A DNA stretch of 64,000 bases from Theileria orientalis strain Shintoku (lineage: Eukaryota > Apicomplexa > Aconoidasida > Piroplasmida > Theileriidae), in the NCBI RefSeq assembly GCF_000740895.1, contig NC_025262.1:860001-924000 (forward strand), given 5' to 3'. This document shows, in pieces, positions 24,249-37,053 of this stretch. Every line of letters begins with the position of its first letter. Within the stretch, counting starts at the first letter, position 1. The position numbers and the translations under genes are program-made. The notes beneath the pieces are model-generated. The model did not search any database. It was not told where the DNA came from and was given only the letters and a program-made list of their open reading frames with translations.

Positions 24249-25526
24249 ATGACGGACGATTCTCAGTTATCTGATGCCATAAAGAACATGTCACTGGGTA
24301 GGCTTGAAAATATTAACATATATACAAGATTCTATAAATTAAAATATATCCATCCCATTCTTTGAAATCTAATGATTATTTCTAGCAGACCGCGTTACCT
24401 CGAAGTTGACCGACTCCCAAGTCGCTGTACTCAACGAACTCCAAACGATACAGGTTTGTTACTTTACAGTTCGATGTGTTAATTGCAATTACTCAGAAAT
24501 CCAAAGATGAGTTAGAAGTGGAATTCAACAAGGAATTGAACAAGTTGCGCCTGAAGTACGATGTACTCTATCAGCCAATCTATGAATCCCGCTATAAGAT
24601 ATTGACGAGGCCCTGCGGCCTCGAGTACGGAACTCCAGTGAGTGCAAAGCCCAAATAAGTTCTTTTAGAGTCTCCCAAGGTTTTGGTTGACGGCGATGAA
24701 AAATAACAAGACCCTGAGGAACATAATAGAGGTCCACGACGAGCCCGTATTGGCATATTTGTCAGACGTGACCTCGGAATACCTGGAGCCAAATAAACAG
24801 GAGTCGTTTAAAATCACAATGAAGTTCGATAAAAACCCATATTTTACAAATACAACACTAGTGAAACAGTATAACATGAAGTCAGTTGACGGTGAACTGG
24901 AGTCATTGCTGCAGGGAACAGTGGCCTCTGAAATTAACTGGCTGCCGGATAAGAACGTGACGAAGCAGACAGTGACGAAGGTACAAAGGCACAAAAGAAC
25001 CAAGGAAACCAGGACCAGAGTCGACTTTGAAGACAAGCCGAGTTTCTTTAGATTTTTCACAGGCCAGGAGGTGCCAACAGTTGAGCAATTAGCCCAAATG
25101 ACCAAATTAGAGGTATTTTATTGTACAACTACAATGGTGTATTATACCTCCTATGGCATATATGTGCTTATTTTATCAGATAAACAGTCGTTATTGTAAC
25201 TAGAACATTCTAGTTTTGATGTCATTTAATATTTAACACTTAAATTAAAATGTGTAGATTTCGGAACTTGAACTGTATGTCGAGGAAGATTATGATATTG
25301 GAGTTGTCATAAGGGTACGTTTGATAAGCAATTTTATATTATGTCATAAAATTAATAAAAACAACTAAATGTGTGACAAGTCAGCAGCAATCTAATTGTG
25401 ACGTAGGACAAGTTGATTCCGGAAGCCATATATTGGTTCCTGGGAGCGGTAGACGATGATGACGTAGAGGACGATGAACCCGAAAGTTACGAAAACTCCG
25501 AAGATTTGACAACTGAATCGGAATAA
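24249..25526 (+). CDS. Nucleosome assembly protein NAP1 family
   Basis: Six exons: 24249-24297, 24386-24453, 24497-24637, 24669-25112, 25258-25314, 25407-25526 (292 residues). NAP1 proteins are H2A-H2B chaperones acting in nucleosome assembly and histone transport. Seen: the long dimerisation helix with LNELQTIQ and LNKLRLKYDVLYQPIYESR (the KY..LY.P+Y..R signature), TLRNIIEVHDEPVLAYLSDV, FKITMKFDKNPYFTN, the FFRFFTG motif, then VVIRDKLIPEAIYWFLGA and an acidic tail of Asp/Glu. The tail is shorter than in animal NAP1. A piroplasm NAP1 of this size is usual for NapL/NapS-type proteins. Confidence 0.93.
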
Positions 25527-25736
25527 AATATTATGTAATGTATACGTATGTGTTAGGTATGCAGTTTGTCTATTGGTTCTGTTTTAGAAACTAAATATAA
25601 TTTGGTTGTAATTAATTATGTATAATAGCAGGGCGTATGCGCTAAAAAATAGCAAGAAGTCGTGTACGTTTTGTGGGTGATGGTGTGAAGCACAGTGTGA
25701 TCACATTATATTCTACAACTTTTGTAAATTTATAAA

Positions 25737-26775
25737 ATGAGCGGCTACGTTACGGGAGCCGCAGTAGTCGCATTGAAATTCGACGAAGGAGTGCTAATGA
25801 TTGCAGATACGAAGCGTAAGTGGATTGTTGCGATAGGACTGCAGAATATTGTTTATCATAGAGCAACAATAAAATATTCATAGCTATTCAGAATCAAATC
25901 ATATATATACATGATATTTTGCCATCTTCTGCTCCGGTTTTGTGGTAAATAAGGATAAATTTAATTCGCACATTCCACAATCACACCTTCCCAAATAATT
26001 GATGTTTAGTGAGTCTAGGGAGGATGGCTCGGTACATGAACGTAAAAAGAATGCAGGAAGTCTCGAAAAACACGCTTCTCTGCTGCTCAGGGGACGCGGC
26101 CGATCACCAGTACCTGAGTGACCTGCTCAAGAGGGTGGTCCAGACCGAGCTTTTGGCGCACCGCAACGACGAGTCCAAGACGCTGCTGAACGCAGAAATG
26201 CTGCTGAACTACACCTCCAGAGTGCTCTATTCGCGGAGAACGAAGCTTGACCCGGTTCTGGTATCTGCAGTCGTGGGAGGATTCAGCAGAGGGGAGCCCT
26301 TTCTGGGCTACACTGACTATTACGGCACTAAGTATACTGACGACTTCGTGGTAACAGGTTTGTCAACCTCAAATTAGTTTACTTATACGGAATTACAGTA
26401 AACACTGTCACTGTATAGTACACTAGACCACTGGTAACCGTGGCATAGCATATTGAACCAGATTAATTTACACATCTTCAGGGCTCGGCAAGTACTTTGC
26501 CATTGGACCCCTTAGGGAAGAGCACAGGCCAACCATGAGCCTGGCCGAGGCCAGGGACCTGGCAGTGAGGTGCATGAGGCTGCTGTACCTGCGAGACTGC
26601 ACTGCCTCGGTCCGGGTTCAGGTCGGCTACGTTACGAAGAACGGCGTTTTCGTTGACGAGCCGTTCCTTTTGGACTCCAAATGGTACGGAAACCCACTGT
26701 TAACTCTGTTTTAGGGACTACGCTAAGTTCGCTGCGCCAACTTCTGCACTACCAATAGCTGGAAACCAATTTTAA
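25737..26775 (+). CDS. PSMB4: 20S proteasome subunit beta-7 (PSMB4)
   Basis: Four exons: 25737-25815, 26010-26357, 26482-26683, 26715-26775 (229 residues). Non-catalytic beta-ring subunit; PSMB4 features include VTGAAVVALKFDEGVLMIADTK, LGRMARYMNVKRM, LLCCSGDAADHQYL, VLYSRRTKLDPVLVSAVVGG and EARDLAVRCMRLLYLRDC. The residues after Thr-Gly are Ala-Ala rather than the usual Thr-Ser, and only about five residues precede the Thr, so the propeptide is much shorter than the ~45 residues of human PSMB4 unless an upstream exon was missed. Confidence 0.9.
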
Positions 26776-26795
26776 AGGATAATGTGTTACCCACC

Positions 26796-26843
26796 TTACC
26801 ACTATTACTACCATAACCACTATTACTACTACCATAACTGCCA
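26796..26843. repeat. ACTATT/ACCATA-type simple repeat
   Basis: Short imperfect ACTATTACT/ACCATA repeat just past the PSMB4 stop, in the convergent spacer before PCNA. Likely slippage-derived. Confidence 0.5.
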
Positions 26844-26949
26844 TCAAAATCGCATTAAATACCATATACTCGTATGCATTTGAAACTTGAGATTGATTCA
26901 TTGATTTTTCAACTGATTAACCTTTATAACAGGCCGATTCACCTTTTAC

Positions 26950-28337
26950 TTAATCTGATTCCATTTCATCATCGATTTTGGGGGCGAGATAGAACTTGAG
27001 TTCGCCGAGAACCTGGCCGTGACGTCCATCGTCGCCCAACGAGTCCTTAACGTCATACTTGACTTCAATTGGACGGTTTTGACTTAGCCCGAAGGTAACA
27101 GAATCACTCAAACAGCCACTCTATTAAGTTTATAAACATGTGTTACCATAGTAACTGGTATACTTGTGTTTAAGTGTGTAAGTATGTTTGTAAATACATG
27201 TTATACACACACTTTAGTGTGAGAATAAATAAACATATGCACGCACACATATAGTTAATACTACATGGTTAAGTTACCTTGGTGAACATAGATAGGTACT
27301 TTGTTGCGTAAGATTGCTTTATGGGATTTCTGACCTAAAAGGGAATAATTGTAGTATTGGCAGTAGCGGTAATAGTTGTTGTAACAGTGGCACTATAAAT
27401 TGCCATAGCATTCACAACGTTGACATAAACTGTTTTCTCATAAAATCGTACCTTTATGGAAACTCCACAGTCTCCCTCTGAAGATGGTGGTCTGTTTCTT
27501 AAAACAATTTCACCGTGCCCGAGATCACCCTGCGTTGAGAATGTTATTGAATTCTTGTTGATTTCCATTTTTATGGTGTCGGAAAACTCGTTCATCTGCT
27601 TGCATATGTTCGTCATTTCCTTGGAGCTGAGAGTGATCTCCGCGTCGAAGCCTTCGGTGTTCTCCGGGATACTCAGCGCATCCTGCTCAATGGTCATCAA
27701 TTTTAGAGAAAAACTTGAAACACGATCTTCGACTAAAAATTAATGAGAGTGAGGTTTATGTGATGATAGTGATGCACATTAAAACACACAAACGTACTGT
27801 TGTTTTCGAAGACAAACGTGATCAGATCTTTGTCTTCCTCGCTTTGTATTAGTACTGAGTCGTTGTTTGAACATGATTTAAACGCCTTTGTGACTGAATT
27901 GATGTTTATTCCGAGCGCGCGGGGCCTGTCGCAGCGGTATAACACAAATCCACCTATTGGTAATATGAATCAGTTCCATGTCAAATACTCGATTGCAACA
28001 TATTCATAGCAAATAACTAACTACATTCAATTGGCACTGTAAAAACGAATTCGGCACCCAGGCCGATTTAAAAGTTCCCAAAACGACATACACACAACGA
28101 TGCGGTCGCTGGGACTTGGTATAACGAAAAGGAAAGTTACGTATTTGATAAACAAACGACATGGGTAAACTAACTTTCGTGTAACTTCAGGTGAACGAGC
28201 GCTATGTGATTGCCATCGAGAGCCTGAAGAGTCATTCCCGTGGCGTCGAAATCGATGTTCCCATCAGTAATCAGATCCCTAATACAGTCGAAAATTCTCC
28301 TCAAGACTACTGCGTTGTTCAACTTAAGCTCTAACAT
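26950..28337 (-). CDS. PCNA: Proliferating cell nuclear antigen (sliding clamp)
   Basis: Five exons: 28175-28337, 27798-27953, 27452-27732, 27278-27334, 26950-27120 (275 residues). PCNA is the trimeric processivity clamp of replicative polymerases. Seen: MLELKLNNAVVLRRIFDCI, FDATGMTLQALDGNHIALVHL, FVLYRCDRPRALGININS, LKLMTIEQDALSIPE at the interdomain region, then NPIKQSYATKYLSMFTK and KFYLAPKIDDE at the end. The exon 1 donor (GTTAGT) was set where it restores the HLKLHESGFVLYR reading that aligns with other PCNAs. Between SQNRPIEVKY and LKFYLAPKI there is an insertion of about 20 residues rich in Asp/Gly (KDSLGDDGRHGQ), longer than in human PCNA. Confidence 0.95.
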
Positions 28338-28655
28338 CGCTCATACAAATCGAAAATAATATATTTTGTGTTCGTTGTTTTGTGTATTGGGCTTCAATTA
28401 CACATTTATAAGAGAAGCCTCAGACTCACTTCTATTGCTTTTATATAAAATTATAGAGATCTCGAGGAGGATATGGGTGTTTTAAATAAATATTAAGAGT
28501 GTTAGGCAAATTTTCTGCTTATTGTGTTACACAGCACTCCAAAAATACTTGTACCTATCAGTTTTACTATTCACTGAAATTTATTATTTTCATAATCTTA
28601 TTATGTATTTTTTACAAAGATATATTTTATTTTAACAGCTATTTTAAATATAAAT
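28338..28655. other. Divergent spacer between PCNA and TMCO1
   Basis: AT-rich, non-coding, between two 5' ends; presumed bidirectional promoter region. Confidence 0.6.
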
Positions 28656-29326
28656 ATGGACAATGATTCCTTCGTTTCAACAGTGAATAAACGCGACACT
28701 CTATTGGTTCTACTCTTTGCCATAGCAATTGGAGTAATCAATGAACTAACATCTTATTTTTTTATATATCGCAAGGAATCCTTCAGAAAGGCCTTTGAGG
28801 AGTTGTGCGATGCCTACGAAGTGTACGTTCTCTCCAAAGTTATTCGTAAGTTTGACCGAATCCTGGGTCAATAAATGTTTAGCTAAAACTAAGGCTCAGA
28901 TACAGTCTGGAGAAACTCCTGCCAAGATTTTGCTGGACAAAATGAAGTTCGTTCACATGATTAATGTTGCGGTTCAGGAAGTTGAAGAATAACAGGACGA
29001 TTTCATCAATAATAACTGGAATTCTACTGATGGGACTTATGCCAGCCATCATGAGCATGTTTGAATACTCAGTGGTTGCAAAATTGCCTTTCAAACCAAT
29101 CCCCCTGATCTCCATGTTTACACATAGCAAAGTACTGGGCAACGATCCAACTGATTGCACAGCAACCAGTTTTTACGCAATTGTATCCATGATCGCTAGA
29201 CATTATACGAAGGTCTTCTTAGGGTAAAGTGCTTTTATTTTAATCGATTTTAGGTGTGAGTCGCCGTTGAACCCATTTAACGAAAGCGTACTTAATGAAC
29301 AGGTGAAAAAGGAATCGAAACTTTGA
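28656..29326 (+). CDS. TMCO1: TMCO1-family ER membrane protein
   Basis: Four exons: 28656-28845, 28883-28946, 28978-29223, 29254-29326 (190 residues; human short form 188). TMCO1 is an Oxa1-superfamily ER protein, described as a calcium-load-activated channel and as part of the multipass translocon. Seen: N-terminal TM (DTLLVLLFAIAIGVINELT) followed by the family's YR.. turn, a coiled segment ending KKLKNNRTIS, then TM with GMLMGLMPAI-like sequence, the hallmark VVAKLPFKPIPLI, KVLGNDPTDCTAT and a C-terminal IARHYTKVFLG. Intron 2 (28947-28977) was placed to give the KLKNNR reading found in the family. Confidence 0.88.
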
Positions 29327-29451
29327 AGCATTGTTCATTCAAGCAAAAGTTTAAATATGTTGATTCTATGCATATTCGATATTTATTTTTCTTATTTTAA
29401 AAGATATTGAGTGATTGTTGTGGGAGTGTGCCGGTAGTCATTATAATTTAA

Positions 29452-31514
<2,063 letters not shown>

Positions 31515-31552
31515 TTTTAATAGTCTGGTTGAGATAACCAAGCTTCAATGTC

Positions 31553-31681
31553 GTTATCAGATATTCGTAAAAGCGTTGTCATATATTGGTACCAGTGTTA
31601 TCAGAAATTCGTACGAGTGTTATCAACCGTAAATGTGATCATCAGAGTTCTGTGAGAGCGTTATCCCATATTCGTATGAGT
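31553..31681. repeat. 22-bp minisatellite, about six copies
   Basis: Units begin GTTATCAGA and end ATTCGTAxxAGT: 31553-31574, 31575-31596, 31597-31618, then a 41-bp degenerate double unit, then 31660-31681. It lies 38 bases beyond the RUVBL2 stop, so it is probably in its 3' UTR and close to the end of the convergent gene. Confidence 0.75.
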
Positions 31682-31770
31682 GTCAATTTGATAAAATAAT
31701 ACAGGCGTGTGTGTAATAGTTACCGTGTGTGGATGAATATATAAATTGAATCAAGTGCTTAAAAACTAAA

Positions 31771-32597
31771 TCAGTGAGAAGGAACGAGGCCCTTGGGCAA
31801 CTCCTGCAGGTTCCTGTACTGAGGAGGAATGTAGTCCTCAGGGTTAATCTGGTCGTTGCGCCACTTGTGAGTCCTCCTGGCCTCAGAGTACTGGACGAAG
31901 GCGTGGTGGTCGAGCTTGTGGCCGAGAGAGTGCCAAACGTAGTGCTTGTGGTAGTCCTCTGTAGGAATCGTGGTCTCGAGCGGCTCGTACCGACTCTTCC
32001 ACATGAACTCGGCCCAGACGAAGGTAAACGGGAAGAGAAATGACAGGTACATGAGCCTCGTGAACCTAAGTCTGTACTTGGCGGACTTCCATATCTCCTT
32101 CGGAGAGTACCGGTTCAGGAAGTTCTCGCAGTCGAAGAAGCGGACCAGCTCGTCCTCGTTAAAGGCCTTCACCTGCGGGAAGCGGTAGCCTGCGAACGCG
32201 TAGCCCCCGCGCATCGGGATCCTTCCGACGTCCAGACTCTGCCAATCGTTGGTGACCACCTTGTCAGGGTCGAGGCCGTTATAGAAGGCGTCCTTTCTGA
32301 CCTGCGGAAGCTTCACTCCTGAACAGCAACGTTAGAATATGGCTGCGGTCAGCCATGTGTAACTACCTAGTGCCAGACGGCGGCATAGTGAATACTCTAA
32401 GGCTACTTAACTGCAAATTCTACTTAAAAAACTCCAATTTGTTTTTTACCTTGTTTTACTGCTCTTTCCTGCCTCAGCGTCTCATTCACATGGGCGTCGT
32501 GGACCGAGGGGTGATACACCACGCCTGCGCCCGGCTTAAAGCTCACAAGCGGACTAATTTTAAACAATCTCCGCGGCAGCGATGTTCTAATAACCAT
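31771..32597 (-). CDS. Orphan mitochondrial protein with one TM segment
   Basis: Two exons: 32450-32597 and 31771-32318 (231 residues). The N-terminus (MVIRTSLPRRLFKIS) is Arg/Ser-rich, lacks acidic residues and is amphipathic, i.e. a good mitochondrial targeting sequence. One hydrophobic stretch (RLMYLSFLFPFTFVWAEF) follows a KSAKYRLRF basic flank. The C-terminal half is His/Trp/Tyr-rich (HKHYVWHSLGHKLDHHAF) and ends in PPQYRNLQELPKGL. This composition is common in accessory subunits of apicomplexan respiratory complexes or ATP synthase, but I cannot identify which; that idea is inference. Confidence 0.55.
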
Positions 32598-32791
32598 TTT
32601 CCATTTTAGCGTGAGTCAACCGTTAAAACTCTTAAATGTCAACTAAACTCGCTCCTGACGACACCACAGCCGATCTCAGCCAGGCAGCGTAACCAGGAGC
32701 CAAGGTTCACCATAACACACACAGATAGCTACGAATCTCATACACATACTCTATTCAGGATACTTAACACGTAGGCGAATAATGTATTTGA

Positions 32792-34099
32792 TTAATCCTT
32801 CTTTTCAGTTGACAGACTAAAGAATAACAGTGTTGCGAGCGATCCCAGGGTGGATCCGAGGGACTCTAGGACGTTCAAAAACACGTGAGCTGTCACTCTC
32901 TTGTGTGCTCTGGGCAGATCTGCCTCAAGTTCGTGGGTTTCCATGTCCCTCTCGGCCTCCTTGTTGCCCGCGTGGCCAAGTAGCTGCAGGGTGATGACAT
33001 CTGAGGATGCAGAATGGACCAGTAGGAAGGCCAAGAAGAACAACAGTGAGAAAGATTCTTCAAAGAGCACAAAGTCCTGGTCCTGCATTCTGTGTAAACA
33101 TCCGAAAAATACAACCAAAAGAAGATCGAAAACTAGCATGTAAAGTGTGCCGCACGGAGTCACGTGTGTCCAGTCAACGTTGCCAAACAGATATAGGAAC
33201 GCCAGCCTTGCCAGTCCGTCGAACAAGCCTGGTAGTGTAAGGAACATGTATTTTGCTCCCGTTGTGACTTTGTCTTCCACATCGAGAGGGTAGAATGATG
33301 GGAATAGCGTGTATTTAAGGAAGTACAGCACCAGGAATACGAGTGTTGCAACTAATAAATTGTTGAATAGTGATGCAGCGTGTCTGCCTACAAACTTTGG
33401 CTTCGACTCGTGCTCCAGCCTCTTCTTTTCCATGTGCCTCTTTACTCTGCCCGTCATCGAGTATACTACGGCAAAGAGCGCCGTGAGCAAGTGCATGACC
33501 ATTGCTAGTACGCTGACTGTGGTGAAGAACACCTTCATGTGCTCGAGCTTAAAGTCTCCGGCCTCTGTCACCACGAAACGGAAAACCATGTATAGGAAGA
33601 ATGGCAATAGGCCAGATAGGAACAATCCCATGTCAAGTACGGCATGGCTTCCGAATGGAGTGGCTTCTACTAGTGCTGTTCCGGCCACCTTGTTTAGCCC
33701 GTGGGCCAGTCCCATGAGGGCTACTGAAGCTGTGAATACGCCCCTTCCCGCCTCAGTTTCGAACGCCTGCACTGACAACAAGGCTAAGAGATGGAACACT
33801 GCCTCCAGCAGGTATCCGAAGAATGTGAAAAATGTTAATACGGGACTTACAAAGAAAAAGAGCACTGATCCTAGTGCGTAGAAGAAAAAGAACAGGAAAA
33901 GGTTTAGGGGGAGTTTGTTTGCTCCCTTGTGTAACCTCACTGCCATGAAAGACAGGAGGAAGACGGTGTGAGCTGAGAAGTTGTTAGCGAGACCAAGCAA
34001 CAAGCCGAAGAAATATGAAAGTGTTCCGGGTGATTCATTTTTCTCGTCGTACTCGCTCGAACTCAGGTTTCCAACTCTTTCAGCAGCTCTGTCTGACAT
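32792..34099 (-). CDS. Orphan polytopic membrane protein (possible transporter)
   Basis: Single exon, 435 residues, highly hydrophobic with roughly ten or eleven spans (e.g. LFLFFFFYALGSVLFFFV, FFGYLLEAVFHLLALL, FNNLLVATLVFLVLYFL, LLFFLAFLLVHSA). The middle has a basic cytosolic-type loop (GRVKRHMEKKRLEHESKPK) separating about six from about five spans, a layout shared by major-facilitator and equilibrative nucleoside transporters, but I see no sequence signature of either. Could belong to a Theileria-specific membrane protein family. ATG 34097-34099 follows an AT-rich spacer. Confidence 0.55.
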   Translation of the reverse strand: MSDRAAERVGNLSSSEYDEKNESPGTLSYFFGLLLGLANNFSAHTVFLLSFMAVRLHKGANKLPLNLFLFFFFYALGSVLFFFVSPVLTFFTFFGYLLEAVFHLLALLSVQAFETEAGRGVFTASVALMGLAHGLNKVAGTALVEATPFGSHAVLDMGLFLSGLLPFFLYMVFRFVVTEAGDFKLEHMKVFFTTVSVLAMVMHLLTALFAVVYSMTGRVKRHMEKKRLEHESKPKFVGRHAASLFNNLLVATLVFLVLYFLKYTLFPSFYPLDVEDKVTTGAKYMFLTLPGLFDGLARLAFLYLFGNVDWTHVTPCGTLYMLVFDLLLVVFFGCLHRMQDQDFVLFEESFSLLFFLAFLLVHSASSDVITLQLLGHAGNKEAERDMETHELEADLPRAHKRVTAHVFLNVLESLGSTLGSLATLLFFSLSTEKKD

Positions 34100-34404
34100 G
34101 CTTTATCGTTACGACTATTTTGATATTGACAGCGAAGAGTTGATAACTAAACGATAATTCAGCAGCCTATCCTAGGTGGGATGTTGCAGTTAAAGCTGTA
34201 AAACTAATTTTTTGTATTATATAAAATTGTTGCTTTAATTTTATACAATAACGTGAAGTAACCTATGCGGAGACAGGTGGCAAATTTACCACTACAAAAG
34301 GAGCTCGGCCTGAATATAGTGTTCGCCCGAACTACACCTGCTCCGATTACCCGTTTTACGTACAAATGTATGTGTGAGTATCAATGATATTGATTATATT
34401 TGTT
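34100..34404. other. Spacer with short hairpin
   Basis: Non-coding, between the start of the polytopic protein gene and the end of the CHCH gene. It includes GGAGC/GCTCC arms (34300-34304, 34340-34344) enclosing GTTC/GAAC, a small nested hairpin of unknown use. Confidence 0.45.
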
Positions 34405-34620
34405 TTATAGGTGCAGTTTTCCCGAAAAGAGACCTGTTTTGCTGTCGTCTAGGCCCTCTTTTGAGTGAAAATACGGTTTGTTCGAGTCACACGTTTTCTC
34501 GAAAATCTCCACTTCCCTGGTGCACTTTTCTATTTTTCCTTCGTTAAGCGCCAGGCAATCTCTCAGAGGCTTCATTTGGCAATAATCCTCCGGTTTTCTC
34601 TTGTACTCCCTCTTGGGCAT
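34405..34620 (-). CDS. Small CHCH-type (twin-cysteine) protein
   Basis: 71 residues, one exon. Two cysteine pairs are placed as in coiled-coil-helix-coiled-coil-helix proteins: YCQMKPLRDC and KCTREVEIFEKTC (spacing CX7C and CX10C, helical between). Such proteins are oxidised by Mia40 in the mitochondrial intermembrane space and often serve cytochrome oxidase assembly (COX23/CMC-like). The spacing is not the canonical CX9C, so exact family membership is uncertain. ATG at 34618-34620; basic N-terminus without presequence fits Mia40 import. Confidence 0.6.
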   Translation of the reverse strand: MPKREYKRKPEDYCQMKPLRDCLALNEGKIEKCTREVEIFEKTCDSNKPYFHSKEGLDDSKTGLFSGKLHL

Positions 34621-34772
34621 TTTCCCTTCTCCTTGCTCCTCTCTCCGTTTTATTAATGATTATTTTACACTAAATATACTTAATTATTTACAATATTTTA
34701 TTTTTTCACGACGTCACTTCATCGTTAGTTGGATATCTATTTATTGTGTATGTCTAGAGTGCTCTTCGGGCA

Positions 34773-37053
34773 TTACATTAGGTTCTTAAAGCTCGCGTAA
34801 AATTTTTCGTATTTCCGCCCATCTGGCAGTTTATTTTTAAATTGTGTGTATTTTTCTTTTAAACCTGCGTCTGACCTCTCCAGTTTGTCTCCGCAGATCA
34901 TAGAAAGTATACCCGCGTCCCTCTACACAATTTTAATTTATGACTTGCGCTACCTCTGCTGATTTCCCCAATGTTCCTCCAGTAATATTTTTTATGTAAT
35001 ACTCCATTCCAGCCGCCAGCGCCGATTCTTCCAGGTGTTTTGACAACACACACTCCCTGAACCCGCTTAGTTCGTTGATATAGCTTTTCAGATTCGAGGC
35101 TGCGTATGCCACCATTACCATGTATAGTCCATTATCTCCTTCCCTTTTTTCTTCCGATTCACTGTCATCCTCTTTATCTTCCAATTTTCCCCCTTCTTGG
35201 CTATTATCCGTTGGCTCAGCACTATCCCCTGTATATTAGATGAGTTATATCAACTACTGAGGACTATTCTAGTGCTATCTACATGAGTATCGTCTGTCTA
35301 CTGTGGACTAAACACAGTATTTCCACCTGTGTCCACAGTTTCTATCTACTTTGTTTATGTACACTCAACCTGGCTGATCAACTCTGGTGGATTTACTGGT
35401 TCTATGGCTTTCCGCCTTCTTGGCTGCTGCCTTTACCAGCGGGTCCAGGTACCTATTTGTGACAATCTCGTACAGTGCGTACACGTTCTTCGTGGGCTTG
35501 AACTTGTTTAACACTTGTAGTGAGTCCAGAACTCCGTTTTCGCCCAGCCACGCCTTAAACTTCGTGTTGTACTCCTGTATTGAGTACACTGTCAGCGCCT
35601 CCATTCGCCCGTGCTTAAATTCCCTCAGGGCCATCTGCTCTTTCACCTTTTCCATTGTTGCGTCGAGCTTTCTGTCCACCAGGTGACTGAAACTCTTTTC
35701 CGAGAGCAAAAACTCGTTTAGCTCAGTCACCATTTCGTCCACGTCGTGCTTCGTGTTTTCCACGAAGTCTTGGCTGTCGAAATATTCTGAAAAGTCCCCC
35801 AAGTCCCTCTTTATCTTCGTGTAGCTGTTCACTGATCCGCTTATGGTCAGCATTATGTTCGCTATCTTGTCGTTTGTGCACTTGGTCCACGTTTTTTCAA
35901 ACTCCTCATTCAGAAACGCCCTCTTTTCCTCCAACTTGTCCTTCAATTTGCACCCGTCGAAGTCGACGCTCAACTCCTGTATGTGCTGCGATACTACTTG
36001 CTTCACTTGAATCAACTTAACGAGACTGTAACTCCCGAGTTGATCCAGCAGCTTCGGCTCATAACTCTCTCTGAATATACTCCTATCCAGACTCACCTCC
36101 TTCGTGTAGAGGGTCAACACCTCATAGAGCACTTCGTTTGCAAAGAAGTGTGAGAACAGCTTCGTTAAAACTCCCAAGGAGCCTGATACGAGTGCTGAGC
36201 TTGCAATGTTGTACATTTCCAGCCTCCTTTTCAGCAGGAACTCTGCGTTTTCTCTCCCTTTTCCGTCAAGCAGGAACATCACTGATACCGACTCCAGTAA
36301 AACCTCCACTTCACTACTGCTCAGGTTTGTTAAACAGTGCGATCTCAGCTTCTTCTTACAAAATTCACACATCCGCTCCGTTTCTTTGGTTAGACCATTC
36401 GTGTCCTCTCCTCCGAGTTCCTCCAATAAATTCAACAAGAGCGGCACTTTTACGTAAAGTAGCTCATACGAATTTAACAGCCTGTTCCTCTTAAGGAGTC
36501 TATAATTACTCATCGTCATTCCGTGCAGGTGCTCCGATACTATCGATTTAACGTAGATTTTCACGTTTTTGCACCTTTCTACGAAATTTCCGTAGTTTTG
36601 AAACAATAAGTCTCTGTTTAGATCAATGTGTGTCGACTCTGATCCGTATGTTTCATTTTCTATACACTCCCTGTTGTAGTTACTCATCCACCCGTCCAGC
36701 AACAATTTAAGCTCGTTAACCTCCAAATCCGGTACATCCACTTTATTTTTACATGCCTCTTCGAATATTTCATCGTAGTTGAACTCGTTTACCGTTTTAC
36801 TTATCGTGTCGAGGTTGTTCTTCGACTGCTTTATCAGGGAGCACATCTGTAGTATCGTGTCAACGCACAAAAGAACGGAATCCAGCTCGTTTGTCACCAG
36901 GGACTTCATTTCCAGCTCCAGGTTGTACGATGAGACGTACATCTCCTGTAGCGTCTTCAGCATGGTCAACTCGTCATTTTCTCTGAAGAACTTTTCCAAA
37001 TCCAGCGCAATGTATTTATTCTGGTTGTAATCCGTCTCCTTTAGTGATAACAT
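34773..37053 (-). CDS. Vps51/CATCHR-like vesicle tethering subunit (tentative)
   Basis: Three exons: 35370-37053, 34945-35228, 34773-34922 (705 residues). The start resembles Vps51/Sec5/COG-type subunits: a short FRENDELTMLKTLQEMY helix, then LEMKSLVTNELDSVLLCVDTI, corresponding to the conserved 'E+..LV.ENY..FI.A..TI' helix. The rest is all-helical, Lys/Glu/Leu-rich, without catalytic motifs, as expected for GARP/EARP, COG or exocyst components that tether vesicles at the Golgi or endosome. After exon 1 comes an acidic linker (KEDDSESEEKREGD) and a helical C-terminus. Family match is weak; other long helical proteins remain possible. Confidence 0.5.

Noticed and set aside
28947..28995. Ending TMCO1 exon 2 at the in-frame stop near 28990
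   Set aside because: An alternative donor at 28947 restores the conserved KLKNNR segment and the rest of the TMCO1 domain.
33309..33881. 190-codon plus-strand ORF
   Set aside because: Antisense to the polytopic membrane protein gene, whose minus-strand translation shows regular hydrophobic spans.
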